Positions 34,658 to 43,858 of a stretch of 64,000 bases of DNA are shown piece after piece. Origin of the DNA: Salinispira pacifica (GTDB lineage Bacteria > Spirochaetota > Spirochaetia > DSM-27196 > Salinispiraceae); assembly GCF_000507245.1 (NCBI RefSeq), contig NC_023035.1, positions 3,019,570 to 3,083,569 on the forward strand, in the 5' to 3' direction. Below the pieces are notes generated by a model that was not told the origin of the DNA, searched no databases, and was given only the letters and a program-made list of their open reading frames with translations. Both the position numbers and the translations under genes were made by a program. Within the stretch, counting starts at the first letter, position 1; every line of letters begins with the position of its first letter.

Positions 34658-35649
34658 GGTACAGGCACCGCTGAAAGCAGATAGGAAATAACATCTTCTG
34701 TGGTCATATCTTCGCTTTCCGCCTCATAGCTCAGGTTGATCCGGTGCCGCAGCACCATTGGTGCGACATATTTTACATCTTCCGGCACCACAAAACTCCT
34801 GCCTTCCAGCAGGGCTTTCACCTTGGCGGTGCGGTAAAGATAAATGCTGGCCCGGGGAGATGCGCCGAATTCGATAAACCGGGCAAAACTGTTGAGCCCC
34901 TGATCGTTTTGTCTGCTGGCCGCCACAATATTCACTATGTAGCTTTCAATGCGCTCATCCATGGTGATCCGGGCCGCATTGTCCCTCAGCCGCTTTATAT
35001 CGGCCTTCATGATCTGCCGGGTCAGTCTGATATGCTCGGGATTGCCCATTCTCCGGAGAATCTGAAGCTCCTCCTCCGGAGTGGGATAGTCCACGGTGAG
35101 TTTCAGAATAAAGCGGTCCAGCTGGGCTTCCGGAAGGGGATAGGTGCCTTCCTGTTCGATGGGGTTCTGGGTGGCCAGAACAAAAAAAGGTTCGGGCAGG
35201 GGATATGTGTTGTCCCCGATGGTCACCTGGTTTTCCTCCATGGCCTCCAGCATTGCCGACTGCACCTTGGCGGGTGCCCGGTTCACCTCATCGGCAAGAA
35301 TAATATTGGAAAACACCGGACCCTTTCTGGGAACAAATTCCCCGGTCTGCTGGCGGTAAATCATGGTTCCCACCAGGTCCGCAGGCAGAAGGTCGGGGGT
35401 GAACTGAATCCGTTTGAAGCTGGCATCCACCACTTCCGCCATACTTTTAATGGCGAGAGTTTTGGCCAGTCCCGGCACGCCCTCCAGAAGGACATGTCCC
35501 CCTGCAAGAATTCCCAGAAACATTCCTTCGATCATATCGCTTTGACCCACCACAACATTGGATATCTCATCCATCGCCTTGCGGATCAAATCTCTGGAAC
35601 GCATCACCTGCAGCTCCAGCTCAGAACGTTCGCTTTCCTTTATCTCCAT
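34654..35649 (-). CDS. MoxR-family AAA+ ATPase
   Basis: A 331-residue AAA+ ATPase of the MoxR group. Walker A is GVPGLAKT, Walker B is ILADEVNRAPAK, sensor 1 lies in FVLATQNPIEQEGTYPLPEAQ, and the family arginine-finger region DRFILKL follows. MoxR proteins act as chaperone-like factors that mature VWA-domain partners, here BatA and BatB. ATG at 35649 follows AGAGGAAA; a GTG at 35664 is less likely. It is 20 bases downstream of argJ on the same strand. Confidence 0.92.
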   Translation of the reverse strand: MEIKESERSELELQVMRSRDLIRKAMDEISNVVVGQSDMIEGMFLGILAGGHVLLEGVPGLAKTLAIKSMAEVVDASFKRIQFTPDLLPADLVGTMIYRQQTGEFVPRKGPVFSNIILADEVNRAPAKVQSAMLEAMEENQVTIGDNTYPLPEPFFVLATQNPIEQEGTYPLPEAQLDRFILKLTVDYPTPEEELQILRRMGNPEHIRLTRQIMKADIKRLRDNAARITMDERIESYIVNIVAASRQNDQGLNSFARFIEFGASPRASIYLYRTAKVKALLEGRSFVVPEDVKYVAPMVLRHRINLSYEAESEDMTTEDVISYLLSAVPVP

Positions 35650-35669
35650 GTTTTCCTCTCTCACCAGAA

Positions 35670-37081
35670 TCAGCTGCGGTAATCGGCATTCTCATGAACA
35701 TATTCATGCCCCAGGTCCGAGGCATACACATGCACTCCCCCTGGGGAGGCGGAATTCTCCGATTCGCCGAGATCTATTTTTATGTGAACACAGCGGTCAT
35801 GCTGGGGATACCCGGTAACCCGTGGATTCTGGGACCGTTCCTTCAAATATCCGCTGAGAATTTCCTCTTTTGTTTTATCGAGATGAAACGCTCCTTCATG
35901 GAACACCATCTCATTCCCGATGAAAATGCTCAGTTTGCGGCTGTCCAGGCTGATATCTCTGCTGCCCAGATAATCACCCACCGCAGACAGTATCCGGCCC
36001 ACATTGGGATCGTTGCCGTACACGGCGGTCTTCACAAGGGGCTGTTTGCCACAGCTTTGCCGATTTCCCGGGAAAGACGGGGATCCTGGCTGCCGCACAC
36101 CTCTATATCCATAACATGCGCGGTACCCTCTCCGTTACGGACAATATCCATACTCAGGTCCCTGCACAGTTCAGTAAACTCTCTCTGAAACTCTTCCAAT
36201 TCTACACCGATTTTTCCCGAACTGAAAGCCAATACCATATCGCTTGTGGACTGGTCGGAATCAACAGAAATTCTGTTAAAGCTGCAATCCACGGCCTCTT
36301 TGAGAATTTCCCGAAGAGCATCCCGGGGCACCTGAAGATCGGTAAAAATAAATCCGAGCATGGTGGCCATATCGGGCTCAATCATTCCGGCGCCCTTCAC
36401 CACGCCGACAATTCTGCCCCTGCCCACTTTCCTCACCCGGATTTTCGGATAACTGTCTGTGGTCATGATGGCCCGTGCAAATGCCAGCAGGGAATCGGCG
36501 GATTCGGGACTGGCGCCCGGTTTCCGAGCCGTTTCCGCGGCTGTTTCATTGGCAGGATCCCGAACCGTTTCCGCGGCCGAATCAACGGCGGCGGCACGGC
36601 TTGCATCACTGCCGTGACCCTTCAAAGGTTCAAGCAGCCCAGGCAGGGCTTTGAGCATTTCATCTTCCGGAAGCTGCCAGCCGATGATTCCTGTGGAGCT
36701 GGGAAACAGCGAGCCCGGGTCGATTCCGAGAATTGTTTCCGCAGCAGCAGTGAGGCGCAATGCAGCGGCCTGTCCGTCCCGTGCAGCCACATTGGAAATC
36801 CGGTTGTTCACCAGAATTCCATGCATGGCAGCTTTTTCCAGCCGCTTTCGCCCGATGAGGACAGGAGCTCCGGGTACGGCGTTTTTCGTGAAAACCCCGG
36901 CGAAAGAGCTGCAGGGTTCCGATGCCACCACCGCGGCTATATTCATCCGGTAGGGCTCTTCACTGGGGCGTTCCCGGGGAAGAAAGGTGAGGGAGCTCAC
37001 AGATGCCTTGAACCCCAGAGGAAGGCCGCCAAGAGATCGCAGATAGTCATAATATTCGCTTTGATTGCTGCAGCAGGACAT
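35670..37081 (-). pseudogene. argJ: Bifunctional ornithine acetyltransferase/N-acetylglutamate synthase, frame broken by an apparent single-base deletion
   Basis: ArgJ makes N-acetylglutamate and recycles acetyl from N-acetylornithine in arginine synthesis. The first frame (from 37081) carries the autocleavage region VKGAGMIEPDMATMLGF and reads to GKAVANSPL, then stops at 36032. The expected continuation LVKTAVYGNDPNVGRILSAVGDY lies in the next frame and runs to 35670. One extra base in the G-run at 36038-36041 rejoins them. The protein also has an Ala/Glu/Thr-rich insert near residues 155-190, encoded by duplicated DNA (GTTTCCGCGGC twice). An essential-type enzyme broken by one base in a homopolymer suggests a sequencing error. 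Confidence 0.88.
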
Positions 37082-37090
37082 GGTGTTTCC

Positions 37091-37119
37091 GTTATAAAGT
37101 AAGGCAGAAATAAATGCAA
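37091..37119 (-). promoter_or_regulatory. Likely argJ promoter, almost leaderless
   Basis: On the minus strand TTGCAT (37119-37114) and TATAAC (37096-37091) are spaced by 17 bases. Transcription would start within a few bases of the argJ ATG at 37081. Confidence 0.5.
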
Positions 37120-37120
37120 G

Positions 37121-37130
37121 CTGATATAAT
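37121..37130 (+). promoter_or_regulatory. Extended -10 promoter of polB, almost leaderless
   Basis: TGATATAAT forms an extended -10 (TGN plus a perfect TATAAT) ending at 37130. The polB ATG at 37139 lies about where transcription would start. No Shine-Dalgarno is present and no -35 is obvious. Confidence 0.45.
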
Positions 37131-37138
37131 CCCCGGAC

Positions 37139-39745
37139 ATGAGCAGCACACAGCAGGACTTTTTCGCCAGTCTCATCTATATCCGCTCACGAATACTTCA
37201 GGGCAGGGAACACATTATTCTCCAGGGCAGGCTCTCCGACGGCCGGAATTACGGTACGGTTCAGCCCTACCGCCCCCGCTTTTTTATTCCCGCCGCCTGG
37301 AAAAGTCTTGCGGAGGAACAGGCATCACGATTACAGCTGGATATGACTGCTCATACCGAAGAGGTCTGGCATAATATGGCCGGGACTTCCCTGCTGAGAA
37401 TCAGTTTCCCGCATATCCGTCAGCTCCAGACCATGCACCGCAGTCTGAAACAGGAATCAATCCCCTGCTATGAGGGAGATATTCCCGTCACCCAGCAATT
37501 TCTTATCGATCATCCCATTCCTCTCTTTTATCGTTTCCGCGGAGTTCCGGTTCCGGGAGAACGGGTGGATATCCGGTTCCAGGGGGTGGATTTGGTTGAT
37601 ATCACCCTTGAAGAAGAGCCCGTAGAGGCTATAGACCCCGATTCTGCCCGTCAAAGCGGCGGAGGGCTGCCTGAGATACGCACCCTCTCTCTGGATATTG
37701 AGACAACCCGGGACGGAAAGATTCTCTGCATTTCACTGAGCGGGAAGCCGTGGAACGACTGCGTGCTGATGCTGGACAGGGGACTTGCCACGCTCTATCC
37801 GCCTGATCCGCCCCACAAGGAACCGGGATTCAGCATCCTGTCCTATGCAGATGAAACCGCGCTGCTCAATGGATTCAGGGAAAATCTGCTGACCATGGAT
37901 CCGGACATTATAACCGGCTGGAATGTAATTTCCTTTGATATGGCGGTAATTCTCCGCCGGATGGACCAGCTTGGCGTCCCCGGCGACCTGGGCCGCTCCC
38001 GGGAAGCCGCCCTCTTCACTCCGGGGAGGGATGATTTTCCCGACATGGCCGATCTCCCCGGCCGCCTGGTTATTGATGCCATGAAACTCCAGCGGATGAG
38101 TCCGGGACATTTTGATTCCTACAGCCTGGAACATGTGGCGAACCGCCTGCTTGGTACAGGAAAAACCGAGAAGTTTCAAAGCCACTCCAAGATGCGCGAA
38201 CTGGAGCTCCTCTGGGATGAAAACCCCGGGGAGTTTGCACGCTACTGTATGGAGGATGCACGGCTGGTGCTGAAAATCCTGGATGCCAACGGGCTTCTGG
38301 AAATCACCTTCCAGAGAAGCAGGCTCTGCGGCACCAGCCTGTCCCGGTCATGGGCGAGCATCCACTCCTTTGAGCAGCTCTACATCAACCGTCTCCACAG
38401 GATGGGAATTGCCGCGGCCGATGAGGACAGCGAAAGGCTTGAGATGAATGAAAGCCCCGGGGGCACCATCATCTTCCCCCGCAGCGGTACAGCCCGGCGG
38501 GTTCTGGTACTGGACTTCAAAGGGCTGTATCCGTCCATCATCAGAACCTTTCAAGTGGATCCCCTGGCCCATGCCCAATGGCGCTGTGCTGGTGCAGCCC
38601 TTCCTCAGGGATATGCCTCCTGGAGCGAACATCTCCCGGACACAAGTCCATGGATCATCAGCCCCAACGGGGCGGGATTCAGCAGGACCGGAGGAATCCT
38701 GCCCGAGCTGCTGGACAGATTCTACGAGTACAGGGAAAAAGCCAAAAAGGCCGGCGACGCCAATGCCGCCTATGCCTATAAAATCCTTGCGAACTCATTC
38801 TACGGTGTTCTGGGAAGCCCCGGATGCCGCTTCGCCGGCAGCGATCTTGCCACTTCCATCACCGGGTTCGCCCGGGAGATCCTCTATTGGAGCCGGGACC
38901 GGGCGGAAGAACATGGATTTCAGGTAATATACGGGGACACCGACAGCCTTTTCCTCATTCCGCCGGAAGACACAGCGGATTCTGAACTTGAACCCCGGGG
39001 AAGCAGCTTCGCCCGATGGCTCAACACTGAACTTGCAGATTTCATACGAGAGGAGTACGGCCTGGTCAGCCGTCTGGAAATTGAGTTTGAAAGCATCTTC
39101 GCACCTCTGTTCATCCCCCCGCTGAAATCGGTGTCCGGTCAGGAACTCCGCGATATGCTGGAATCCGCAGGTCTGGACGCTCCCCAGGGAAGGGCCAAGA
39201 GCTATGCGGGCATCGCCCATGAACCGGCGGCGTTCCCTTCCCCGGATGCCCGTCTTGTGATCAAAGGGATGGAGGCGGTTCGAAGAGACTGGACGGGCCT
39301 GGCCCGAAGGGTCCAGGAGGATGTATTGAAACTGATATTCTCATCCGCCTCCCGGGAGGCCATTCTCGGGTATATCCAGAGCACCGTGGAAGGCATGGAG
39401 AAACAGGAAAACTATCAGCAGCTGATAATCAGCCGGAGACTGAGCAAGCCTGCATCCGGCTACCGGGAAAGCGCCCCTCCTCATGTGAGAGCCGCCCGGA
39501 TCGCAGAAGACAGAATTCAACCGGATCGTCCCCTGAAAAAAATCCGCTATGTGATGACCGGCGAGGGTCCCCGGCCGGTATTCCCCGGGGAAAATATCCC
39601 CCTCCCTGTGCCGGACAAACAATGGTATATTCAGAAACAGATTCTGCCGGTACTGGAAAGCATAAGCGCAGCAGTTGACTGGGATCTGCACGGCAGCTGC
39701 ATGCGTCGCTATGATCCGGGAGGACAAATGGATCTATGGCAGTAA
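37139..39745 (+). CDS. polB: Family B DNA polymerase (DNA polymerase II-like)
   Basis: An 868-residue polymerase with both activities intact by motif. Exonuclease: ExoI LDIETTRDGK, ExoII GWNVISFDM, ExoIII YCMEDARLVL. Polymerase: motif A VLDFKGLYPSII, motif B KILANSFYGVLGS, motif C YGDTDSLF. E. coli Pol II is about 780 residues, so this protein is somewhat longer. Such enzymes act in replication restart and translesion synthesis. The gene has no ribosome site and follows an extended -10, suggesting a leaderless message. It is divergent from argJ and upstream of a uracil-DNA glycosylase, hinting at a DNA-repair role. Confidence 0.94.
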   Translation: MSSTQQDFFASLIYIRSRILQGREHIILQGRLSDGRNYGTVQPYRPRFFIPAAWKSLAEEQASRLQLDMTAHTEEVWHNMAGTSLLRISFPHIRQLQTMHRSLKQESIPCYEGDIPVTQQFLIDHPIPLFYRFRGVPVPGERVDIRFQGVDLVDITLEEEPVEAIDPDSARQSGGGLPEIRTLSLDIETTRDGKILCISLSGKPWNDCVLMLDRGLATLYPPDPPHKEPGFSILSYADETALLNGFRENLLTMDPDIITGWNVISFDMAVILRRMDQLGVPGDLGRSREAALFTPGRDDFPDMADLPGRLVIDAMKLQRMSPGHFDSYSLEHVANRLLGTGKTEKFQSHSKMRELELLWDENPGEFARYCMEDARLVLKILDANGLLEITFQRSRLCGTSLSRSWASIHSFEQLYINRLHRMGIAAADEDSERLEMNESPGGTIIFPRSGTARRVLVLDFKGLYPSIIRTFQVDPLAHAQWRCAGAALPQGYASWSEHLPDTSPWIISPNGAGFSRTGGILPELLDRFYEYREKAKKAGDANAAYAYKILANSFYGVLGSPGCRFAGSDLATSITGFAREILYWSRDRAEEHGFQVIYGDTDSLFLIPPEDTADSELEPRGSSFARWLNTELADFIREEYGLVSRLEIEFESIFAPLFIPPLKSVSGQELRDMLESAGLDAPQGRAKSYAGIAHEPAAFPSPDARLVIKGMEAVRRDWTGLARRVQEDVLKLIFSSASREAILGYIQSTVEGMEKQENYQQLIISRRLSKPASGYRESAPPHVRAARIAEDRIQPDRPLKKIRYVMTGEGPRPVFPGENIPLPVPDKQWYIQKQILPVLESISAAVDWDLHGSCMRRYDPGGQMDLWQ

Positions 39746-39760
39746 ACAGGAAAATGCACT

Positions 39761-39817
39761 TATATACGGCCGCCGTACACGTATATACAGCAGCACCCTT
39801 ACATACAACAGTGCAAC
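39761..39817. repeat. Degenerate repeats of about 18-21 bp between polB and the glycosylase gene
   Basis: TATATACGGCCGCCG, TATATACAGCAGCACC and TACATACAACAGTGCAAC are three imperfect copies in the 84-base spacer. The similarity is weaker than in the other arrays. Confidence 0.35.
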
Positions 39818-39829
39818 AGGGAGAACAAT

Positions 39830-40573
39830 ATGTCACATACAGCCGCGGTTGAGCAGGTTTTGGAGTCCACCGGAAATATGAACAACGAGCTTGCCGCTTT
39901 GAAATTCAGCGATCCGGTTCACACGGTGTACAATCCCCTGGAGTACGCCTGGTCTGTACACCGGGAATACGTGGAACGCTTTGCCGGAACAGGTCTGAAG
40001 GCTGTGTTTTTAGGAATGAACCCCGGTCCCTGGGGAATGGCCCAAACCGGCGTACCCTTCGGCGCCATTCCATGGGTAAGAGACTGGATGAACATCAGCA
40101 TGGAAGCCTGGAACGGTATTCACAAACCTTCCCGGGAACATCCCAAACGGCCCATAGAAGGACGGGACTGCAGCCGCGTTGAAGTAAGCGGAGACAGACT
40201 CTGGGGACTGATGGCCCAACGCTTCCCCAGCGCCGAAGCGTTTTTCCGTCAGCATTTTCTGATCAACTACTGTCCGCTGGTGTTCATGGAAGAAAGCGGC
40301 CGGAACCGGACCCCGGACAAGCTCCCCCCGGAGGAAAAGAATCTGCTCTTTCAGATCTGCGACCGTTCTCTCAAGGACATGATTTCAGCCCTGGGGCCGG
40401 AACATCTCATTGGAGTGGGAAAGTTCGCCGAGAATACCCTGAAACGGCTTTTTAATGATTCTGATATTGCAATTCACGGCATTCTCCACCCCAGCCCCGC
40501 CAGCCCCGCCGCAAACAGGGGCTGGGCTCCCCAGGCTGAACAGAAACTGGTGGAAATCGGCATCTGGGAATAA
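39830..40573 (+). CDS. SMUG1-type uracil-DNA glycosylase
   Basis: A 247-residue monofunctional glycosylase that removes uracil (and oxidised pyrimidines) from DNA. Motif 1 is FLGMNPGPWGMAQTGVPFG, the SMUG1 form of the uracil-DNA glycosylase active site; motif 2 is HPSPASPAANRGW near the C-terminus. Bacterial SMUG1 is known but uncommon. A good CAGGGAGAACA ribosome site precedes ATG. The polB gene immediately upstream on the same strand suggests shared repair function, possibly with one transcript. Confidence 0.9.
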   Translation: MSHTAAVEQVLESTGNMNNELAALKFSDPVHTVYNPLEYAWSVHREYVERFAGTGLKAVFLGMNPGPWGMAQTGVPFGAIPWVRDWMNISMEAWNGIHKPSREHPKRPIEGRDCSRVEVSGDRLWGLMAQRFPSAEAFFRQHFLINYCPLVFMEESGRNRTPDKLPPEEKNLLFQICDRSLKDMISALGPEHLIGVGKFAENTLKRLFNDSDIAIHGILHPSPASPAANRGWAPQAEQKLVEIGIWE

Positions 40574-40653
40574 TCACCGGAACCCCGATACCGAGCATCC
40601 CCCATACCGCAGCATATTTCCGGCCGGCCGTGGGGGATGGCACTGTACCCCCG

Positions 40654-41916
40654 CTATTCCCTGAGCACCAGAAGCAGAGGCAGATGGTCGGAATATCCAT
40701 ATCCGTTATGGGATCGATATGCCGCCGGCTCACCGTCTCCATCAAGAAGATACCACAAATTCCCCACCTGAAACTCACAGCGGGAGTATCCGCAGTTTTC
40801 AAGAAGGGTTTCATTCACCGCCAGCTGATCGATCCGCTCCCAGCGACCCGAGTATGCATAGCTGCCGGCCACTTCAGTCCCGGTTTCTTCCAATTGCGCC
40901 CGGGGTTTCCCCCAGAAATGATACATCACCGGAGGATCGCCGCTCTCCAGAAGATATTTCTTCAGCAAAGGATCATCCAGACTCCCCGCTCCTGCCAACA
41001 TCAGGGGCGTACCCGGGAACTGCCGGAGATCCGGGAACTGCATATCAACAGCAACAATACCATGGGGCAGAGGTTCGGCTCCCGAGAATACGTCAACAGG
41101 AAGGAGAGCCCCCGAATAGGGATCACCGCTTACCGGATTGAGAAATCCTTCATGAATATCCTCGTTGGCATCTCCTGCAACAAGCATGGCTGCATGGGGA
41201 AACTCCCGGCGGCGTGTGCTGAGCAGCGAAGCAAGCTGCCGTGACTCGGCACGTCTCAGTTCTGCTGATTCTCCTCCCCGGTCCCCCAGCTTGCTCTTCC
41301 AGTGGAAGGCAAACACGATCAGCGTTCCGCCGCCGGGCAACTCCAGGGACAGCTCCAGAACGGGCCGGCGGGACTCAGCTCCAACCTGTACTCCGTGAAC
41401 TTTGCGGTTCAGCACCTTCAACCTGGTGAGGACTCCCAGAGACAGAGGGGAGGCGGATTCGGAAGATGCAGAAAAGCCGCTGCGGTACCCCAGATCCCGG
41501 AGGTATAGACTATTCAGGTCGGAAAGAACCGAGGCATTTTCTATCTCCTGCAAAATGATAATATCCGGCCCCCCGGGAACCATATCCCGGAGCACTCTTG
41601 AGAGGCGCCGCAGTCTGTTATGATATTTTTTCGAGTTCCAGTCCTGGGGATGGGGAATAAATTCAGGAAATTCTCCGCCGTCATTCACATCATTGAACAG
41701 AGTCTGCACATTGTAGCTGAGAATTCGTAAATGGTCCGCTTCAGGCTGCTGTACCTGGCAGGAGACGAAACACAGGAGTGCACAGACAAGCAGCAGCGGC
41801 CCCGTACCCGGATATGTGCCTGGGTCAGGATCATTTCTGCCGGCGGAATCAATAACGACATTCGGATGCTTCAGAACTGAAGCAAAAAAACGGGTGGAAC
41901 GGCGTTTAGAGAGCAT
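40654..41916 (-). CDS. Endonuclease/exonuclease/phosphatase-fold lipoprotein
   Basis: A 420-residue protein with a long N-terminal region, a hydrophobic segment and a lipobox-like CFVSC (about residues 50-54), so probably an outer- or inner-membrane lipoprotein. The EEP fold is seen in ILSYNVQTLF, IIILQEIEN (metal Glu), FHWKSKLGDRGG, VAGDANED and YSDHLPLLL. The substrate may be DNA, phosphoesters or lipid headgroups. ATG at 41916 follows GGAGGTGTGC. That ribosome site can be paired with an upstream CCTCCGG, so expression may be coupled to purC termination. Confidence 0.82.
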   Translation of the reverse strand: MLSKRRSTRFFASVLKHPNVVIDSAGRNDPDPGTYPGTGPLLLVCALLCFVSCQVQQPEADHLRILSYNVQTLFNDVNDGGEFPEFIPHPQDWNSKKYHNRLRRLSRVLRDMVPGGPDIIILQEIENASVLSDLNSLYLRDLGYRSGFSASSESASPLSLGVLTRLKVLNRKVHGVQVGAESRRPVLELSLELPGGGTLIVFAFHWKSKLGDRGGESAELRRAESRQLASLLSTRRREFPHAAMLVAGDANEDIHEGFLNPVSGDPYSGALLPVDVFSGAEPLPHGIVAVDMQFPDLRQFPGTPLMLAGAGSLDDPLLKKYLLESGDPPVMYHFWGKPRAQLEETGTEVAGSYAYSGRWERIDQLAVNETLLENCGYSRCEFQVGNLWYLLDGDGEPAAYRSHNGYGYSDHLPLLLVLRE

Positions 41917-41920
41917 GCAC

Positions 41921-41953
41921 ACCTCCGGTTCCGGCCGGAGGTTTATTCCGGCC
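41921..41953 (-). promoter_or_regulatory. Mutually exclusive hairpins around a ribosome site
   Basis: On the minus strand, GGCCGGA (41953-41947) pairs with TCCGGCC (41939-41933). Alternatively ACCTCCGG (41942-41935) pairs with CCGGAGGT (41928-41921), which contains the Shine-Dalgarno of the downstream lipoprotein gene. The two stems share bases 41935-41939, so only one can form. The first stem begins two bases from the purC stop and could be melted by a terminating ribosome. Confidence 0.55.
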
Positions 41954-41954
41954 T

Positions 41955-42983
41955 CTACATAAGAGACCGGATATTTTCATATTCTGCTTGGATGTCGGAG
42001 AAATCAGGTTCAAATTCCTCACCGCAGATCTGCTGATATGCCGAGATATACTTCCATGCCAGCTCAAGTTTCACAGCGGCAGGAATTTCCGGCGGAGTTC
42101 CCTGCCCCTGAAAGCCCTGATCCATCAGCCACCGTCTGAGATATTCCTTGTCCAGTTTTTTCTGGGCCCTGCCTGCCTGAAAATCCGAGGCATAGCTTTC
42201 CGAGAACCAGTAGCGGGAACTGTCGGGGGTGTGAATTTCATCCACCAGAATCAGTTTTCCGTCCACCAGACCGAATTCATACTTGGTATCCACAAGGATC
42301 AGACCCCGGGCGGCAGCAAGTTCCCTGCCCCGGGCATACAGTTTTTGGGCGGCCGCTTCAACTTCATTCCAGAGGGACTCTTCCACCAATCCCCGGCGGA
42401 TAATTTCCTCTCTGCTCACCGGTTCATCGTGATCCCCGATCTCAGCTTTGGTTGAAGGGGTTATGAGAGGCTCATCAAATTCCTGATTTTCCTTCATTCC
42501 CCCAGGGAGGGAAATACCCGAAACCGCGTCGCCCTTCAGATAATCCCTCCAGGCGGAACCGGTAAGAAATCCCCGGACCACAACCTCCACCGGCAGAACC
42601 TCTGCGGGCCTTACCTCAAGGCTGCGTCCTCCGGGGCGGCTGATAATATGATTGGGAATAATATCCTCGGTCTGCCGGAACCACCAGGATGAGATACGGT
42701 TCAGCACCTCACCCTTCAGGGGAACAAGATCCAGAATTCTGTCGAAGGCGCTCACCCTGTCGCTGGTTATCATGAGGATGCGCCGGGGAAATATCAGGCT
42801 GTCCCGCACCTTGCCCTGATAAAAGCTGATCTTCCCCGCATCAATTTCCGGCTGCACATGTGAGGGCAGTTCCGGCGCCTGAATTCCATGTACCCGGCGT
42901 TCTCCGGATGCAGCAAAGCCGGGAAATACCCGGTCTTGGAGCTGCCATAGCTGGTCACGGTTCACATTAATCGTCCAGTTCAC
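41955..42983 (-). CDS. purC: SAICAR synthetase
   Basis: PurC joins aspartate to CAIR in purine synthesis. The longer, yeast-like form is recognised from GKVRDSLIFPRRILMITSDRVSAFD (in parts: GKVRDSLI, ITSDRVSAFDRIL), EVVVRGFLTGSAW, and ILVDTKYEFGL with the catalytic DEIHTPDSSRYW. The full 342 residues start at GTG 42983, overlapping the clpP stop by 17 bases; a GTG at 42965 is an alternative, and neither has a good ribosome site. It is cotranscribed with clpP by position. Confidence 0.9.
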   Translation of the reverse strand: MNWTINVNRDQLWQLQDRVFPGFAASGERRVHGIQAPELPSHVQPEIDAGKISFYQGKVRDSLIFPRRILMITSDRVSAFDRILDLVPLKGEVLNRISSWWFRQTEDIIPNHIISRPGGRSLEVRPAEVLPVEVVVRGFLTGSAWRDYLKGDAVSGISLPGGMKENQEFDEPLITPSTKAEIGDHDEPVSREEIIRRGLVEESLWNEVEAAAQKLYARGRELAAARGLILVDTKYEFGLVDGKLILVDEIHTPDSSRYWFSESYASDFQAGRAQKKLDKEYLRRWLMDQGFQGQGTPPEIPAAVKLELAWKYISAYQQICGEEFEPDFSDIQAEYENIRSLM

Positions 42984-43572
42984 TCCGGGAAGTAATCACC
43001 CGGGAAATGAGGCCGTAATCCAGACTTTCCTCGGCATTCAGCCAGTAATCCCGGTCGGTATCTTTTTCTATTACTTCAAGCTTCTTCCCGGTTTCTTCGC
43101 TGATCAGCTTATTGATTTTCGCCTTGGTTTTCTCGATCTCTTTAGCGTGAATCTCGATATCTGTTGCCACGCCCCGCATACCGCTCAGCGGCTGATGGAT
43201 CAGATAATGACTGTTGGGCAGCCCAAGACGATGCTCCTTATCCGCAGCCAGGAGAATGAGTGCTCCCGCACTGGCAACCAGTCCCATGCCGATGGTGTAC
43301 ACCTTGGGTTTCACAAATCGGAGCATATCGAAAATCGCATATCCTGCATCAACGTCCCCTCCAGGACTGTCTATAAACACCTTAATGGGTTCATCACCCG
43401 AAGCTTCGAGTATCAGCAGACTGCGGATCACCCGTTCTGCAAGTTCCTTATTCACTTCTCCGCTGAGCAGAATCGAGCGGGTTTTCATCATCTTCAGGAT
43501 TAACGGATCCTGTCCCTGCTGACTGTTTTCTGATTTTTCTTCTTCCATTCTGATATGTGGCTGTACGTTCAT
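42967..43572 (-). CDS. clpP: ATP-dependent Clp protease proteolytic subunit
   Basis: A 201-residue ClpP-family serine protease. The nucleophile lies in GMGLVASAGALIL (Ser101), the His in LIHQPLSG (His126), and the acid probably in DTDRDYWLNAEESLDYGL. The family structure PGGDVDAGYAIFD and ILLSGEV is present. The N-terminal 25 residues are polar and lack the usual processing pattern, so this could be a secondary ClpP paralogue. ATG at 43572 follows TGGAG. Confidence 0.9.
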   Translation of the reverse strand: MNVQPHIRMEEEKSENSQQGQDPLILKMMKTRSILLSGEVNKELAERVIRSLLILEASGDEPIKVFIDSPGGDVDAGYAIFDMLRFVKPKVYTIGMGLVASAGALILLAADKEHRLGLPNSHYLIHQPLSGMRGVATDIEIHAKEIEKTKAKINKLISEETGKKLEVIEKDTDRDYWLNAEESLDYGLISRVITSRSELDD

Positions 43573-43858
43573 ACACGCTCCAGTAGTATTTTGTGGATTA
43601 CGGCAATTTCAAAAAATGCTGACTTTTGAAAATGTCTCGACTGATGTAATATAGTGAAAATGCGGTGAGTAAACCATACTACATTCAAATGAGTTCCGGC
43701 AATATCAGTTTTTCCGGAGCACTCTTTGGTGCCGCTTAACATACAGCCCACAGCCGAAAAAGTACAGGTGAATCCCGGTCCATGAGAGCCCTCACATGGG
43801 TGTTCCGGCATATCTCACATGGCTGCTCCGGCGTATAAGGATAGTATAAGGATAACAG
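43573..43858. other. Divergent control region, clpP / era
   Basis: No gene is supported. The era-proximal half carries a 23-bp duplication and an 11-bp duplication (43791-43855). A GCACTCTTTGGTGCC stretch at 43723-43737 resembles the arms of the inverted repeat near 47.8 kb. Confidence 0.4.
43791..43855. repeat. Tandem duplications in the era leader (23 bp x2, 11 bp x2)
   Basis: The 23-base units at 43791-43813 and 43814-43836 begin CTCACATGGGTGTTCCGG and CTCACATGGCTGCTCCGG and differ at three positions. They are followed by TATAAGGATAG (43834-43844) and TATAAGGATAA (43845-43855). The last copy supplies the era ribosome site AAGGATAA. Confidence 0.65.
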
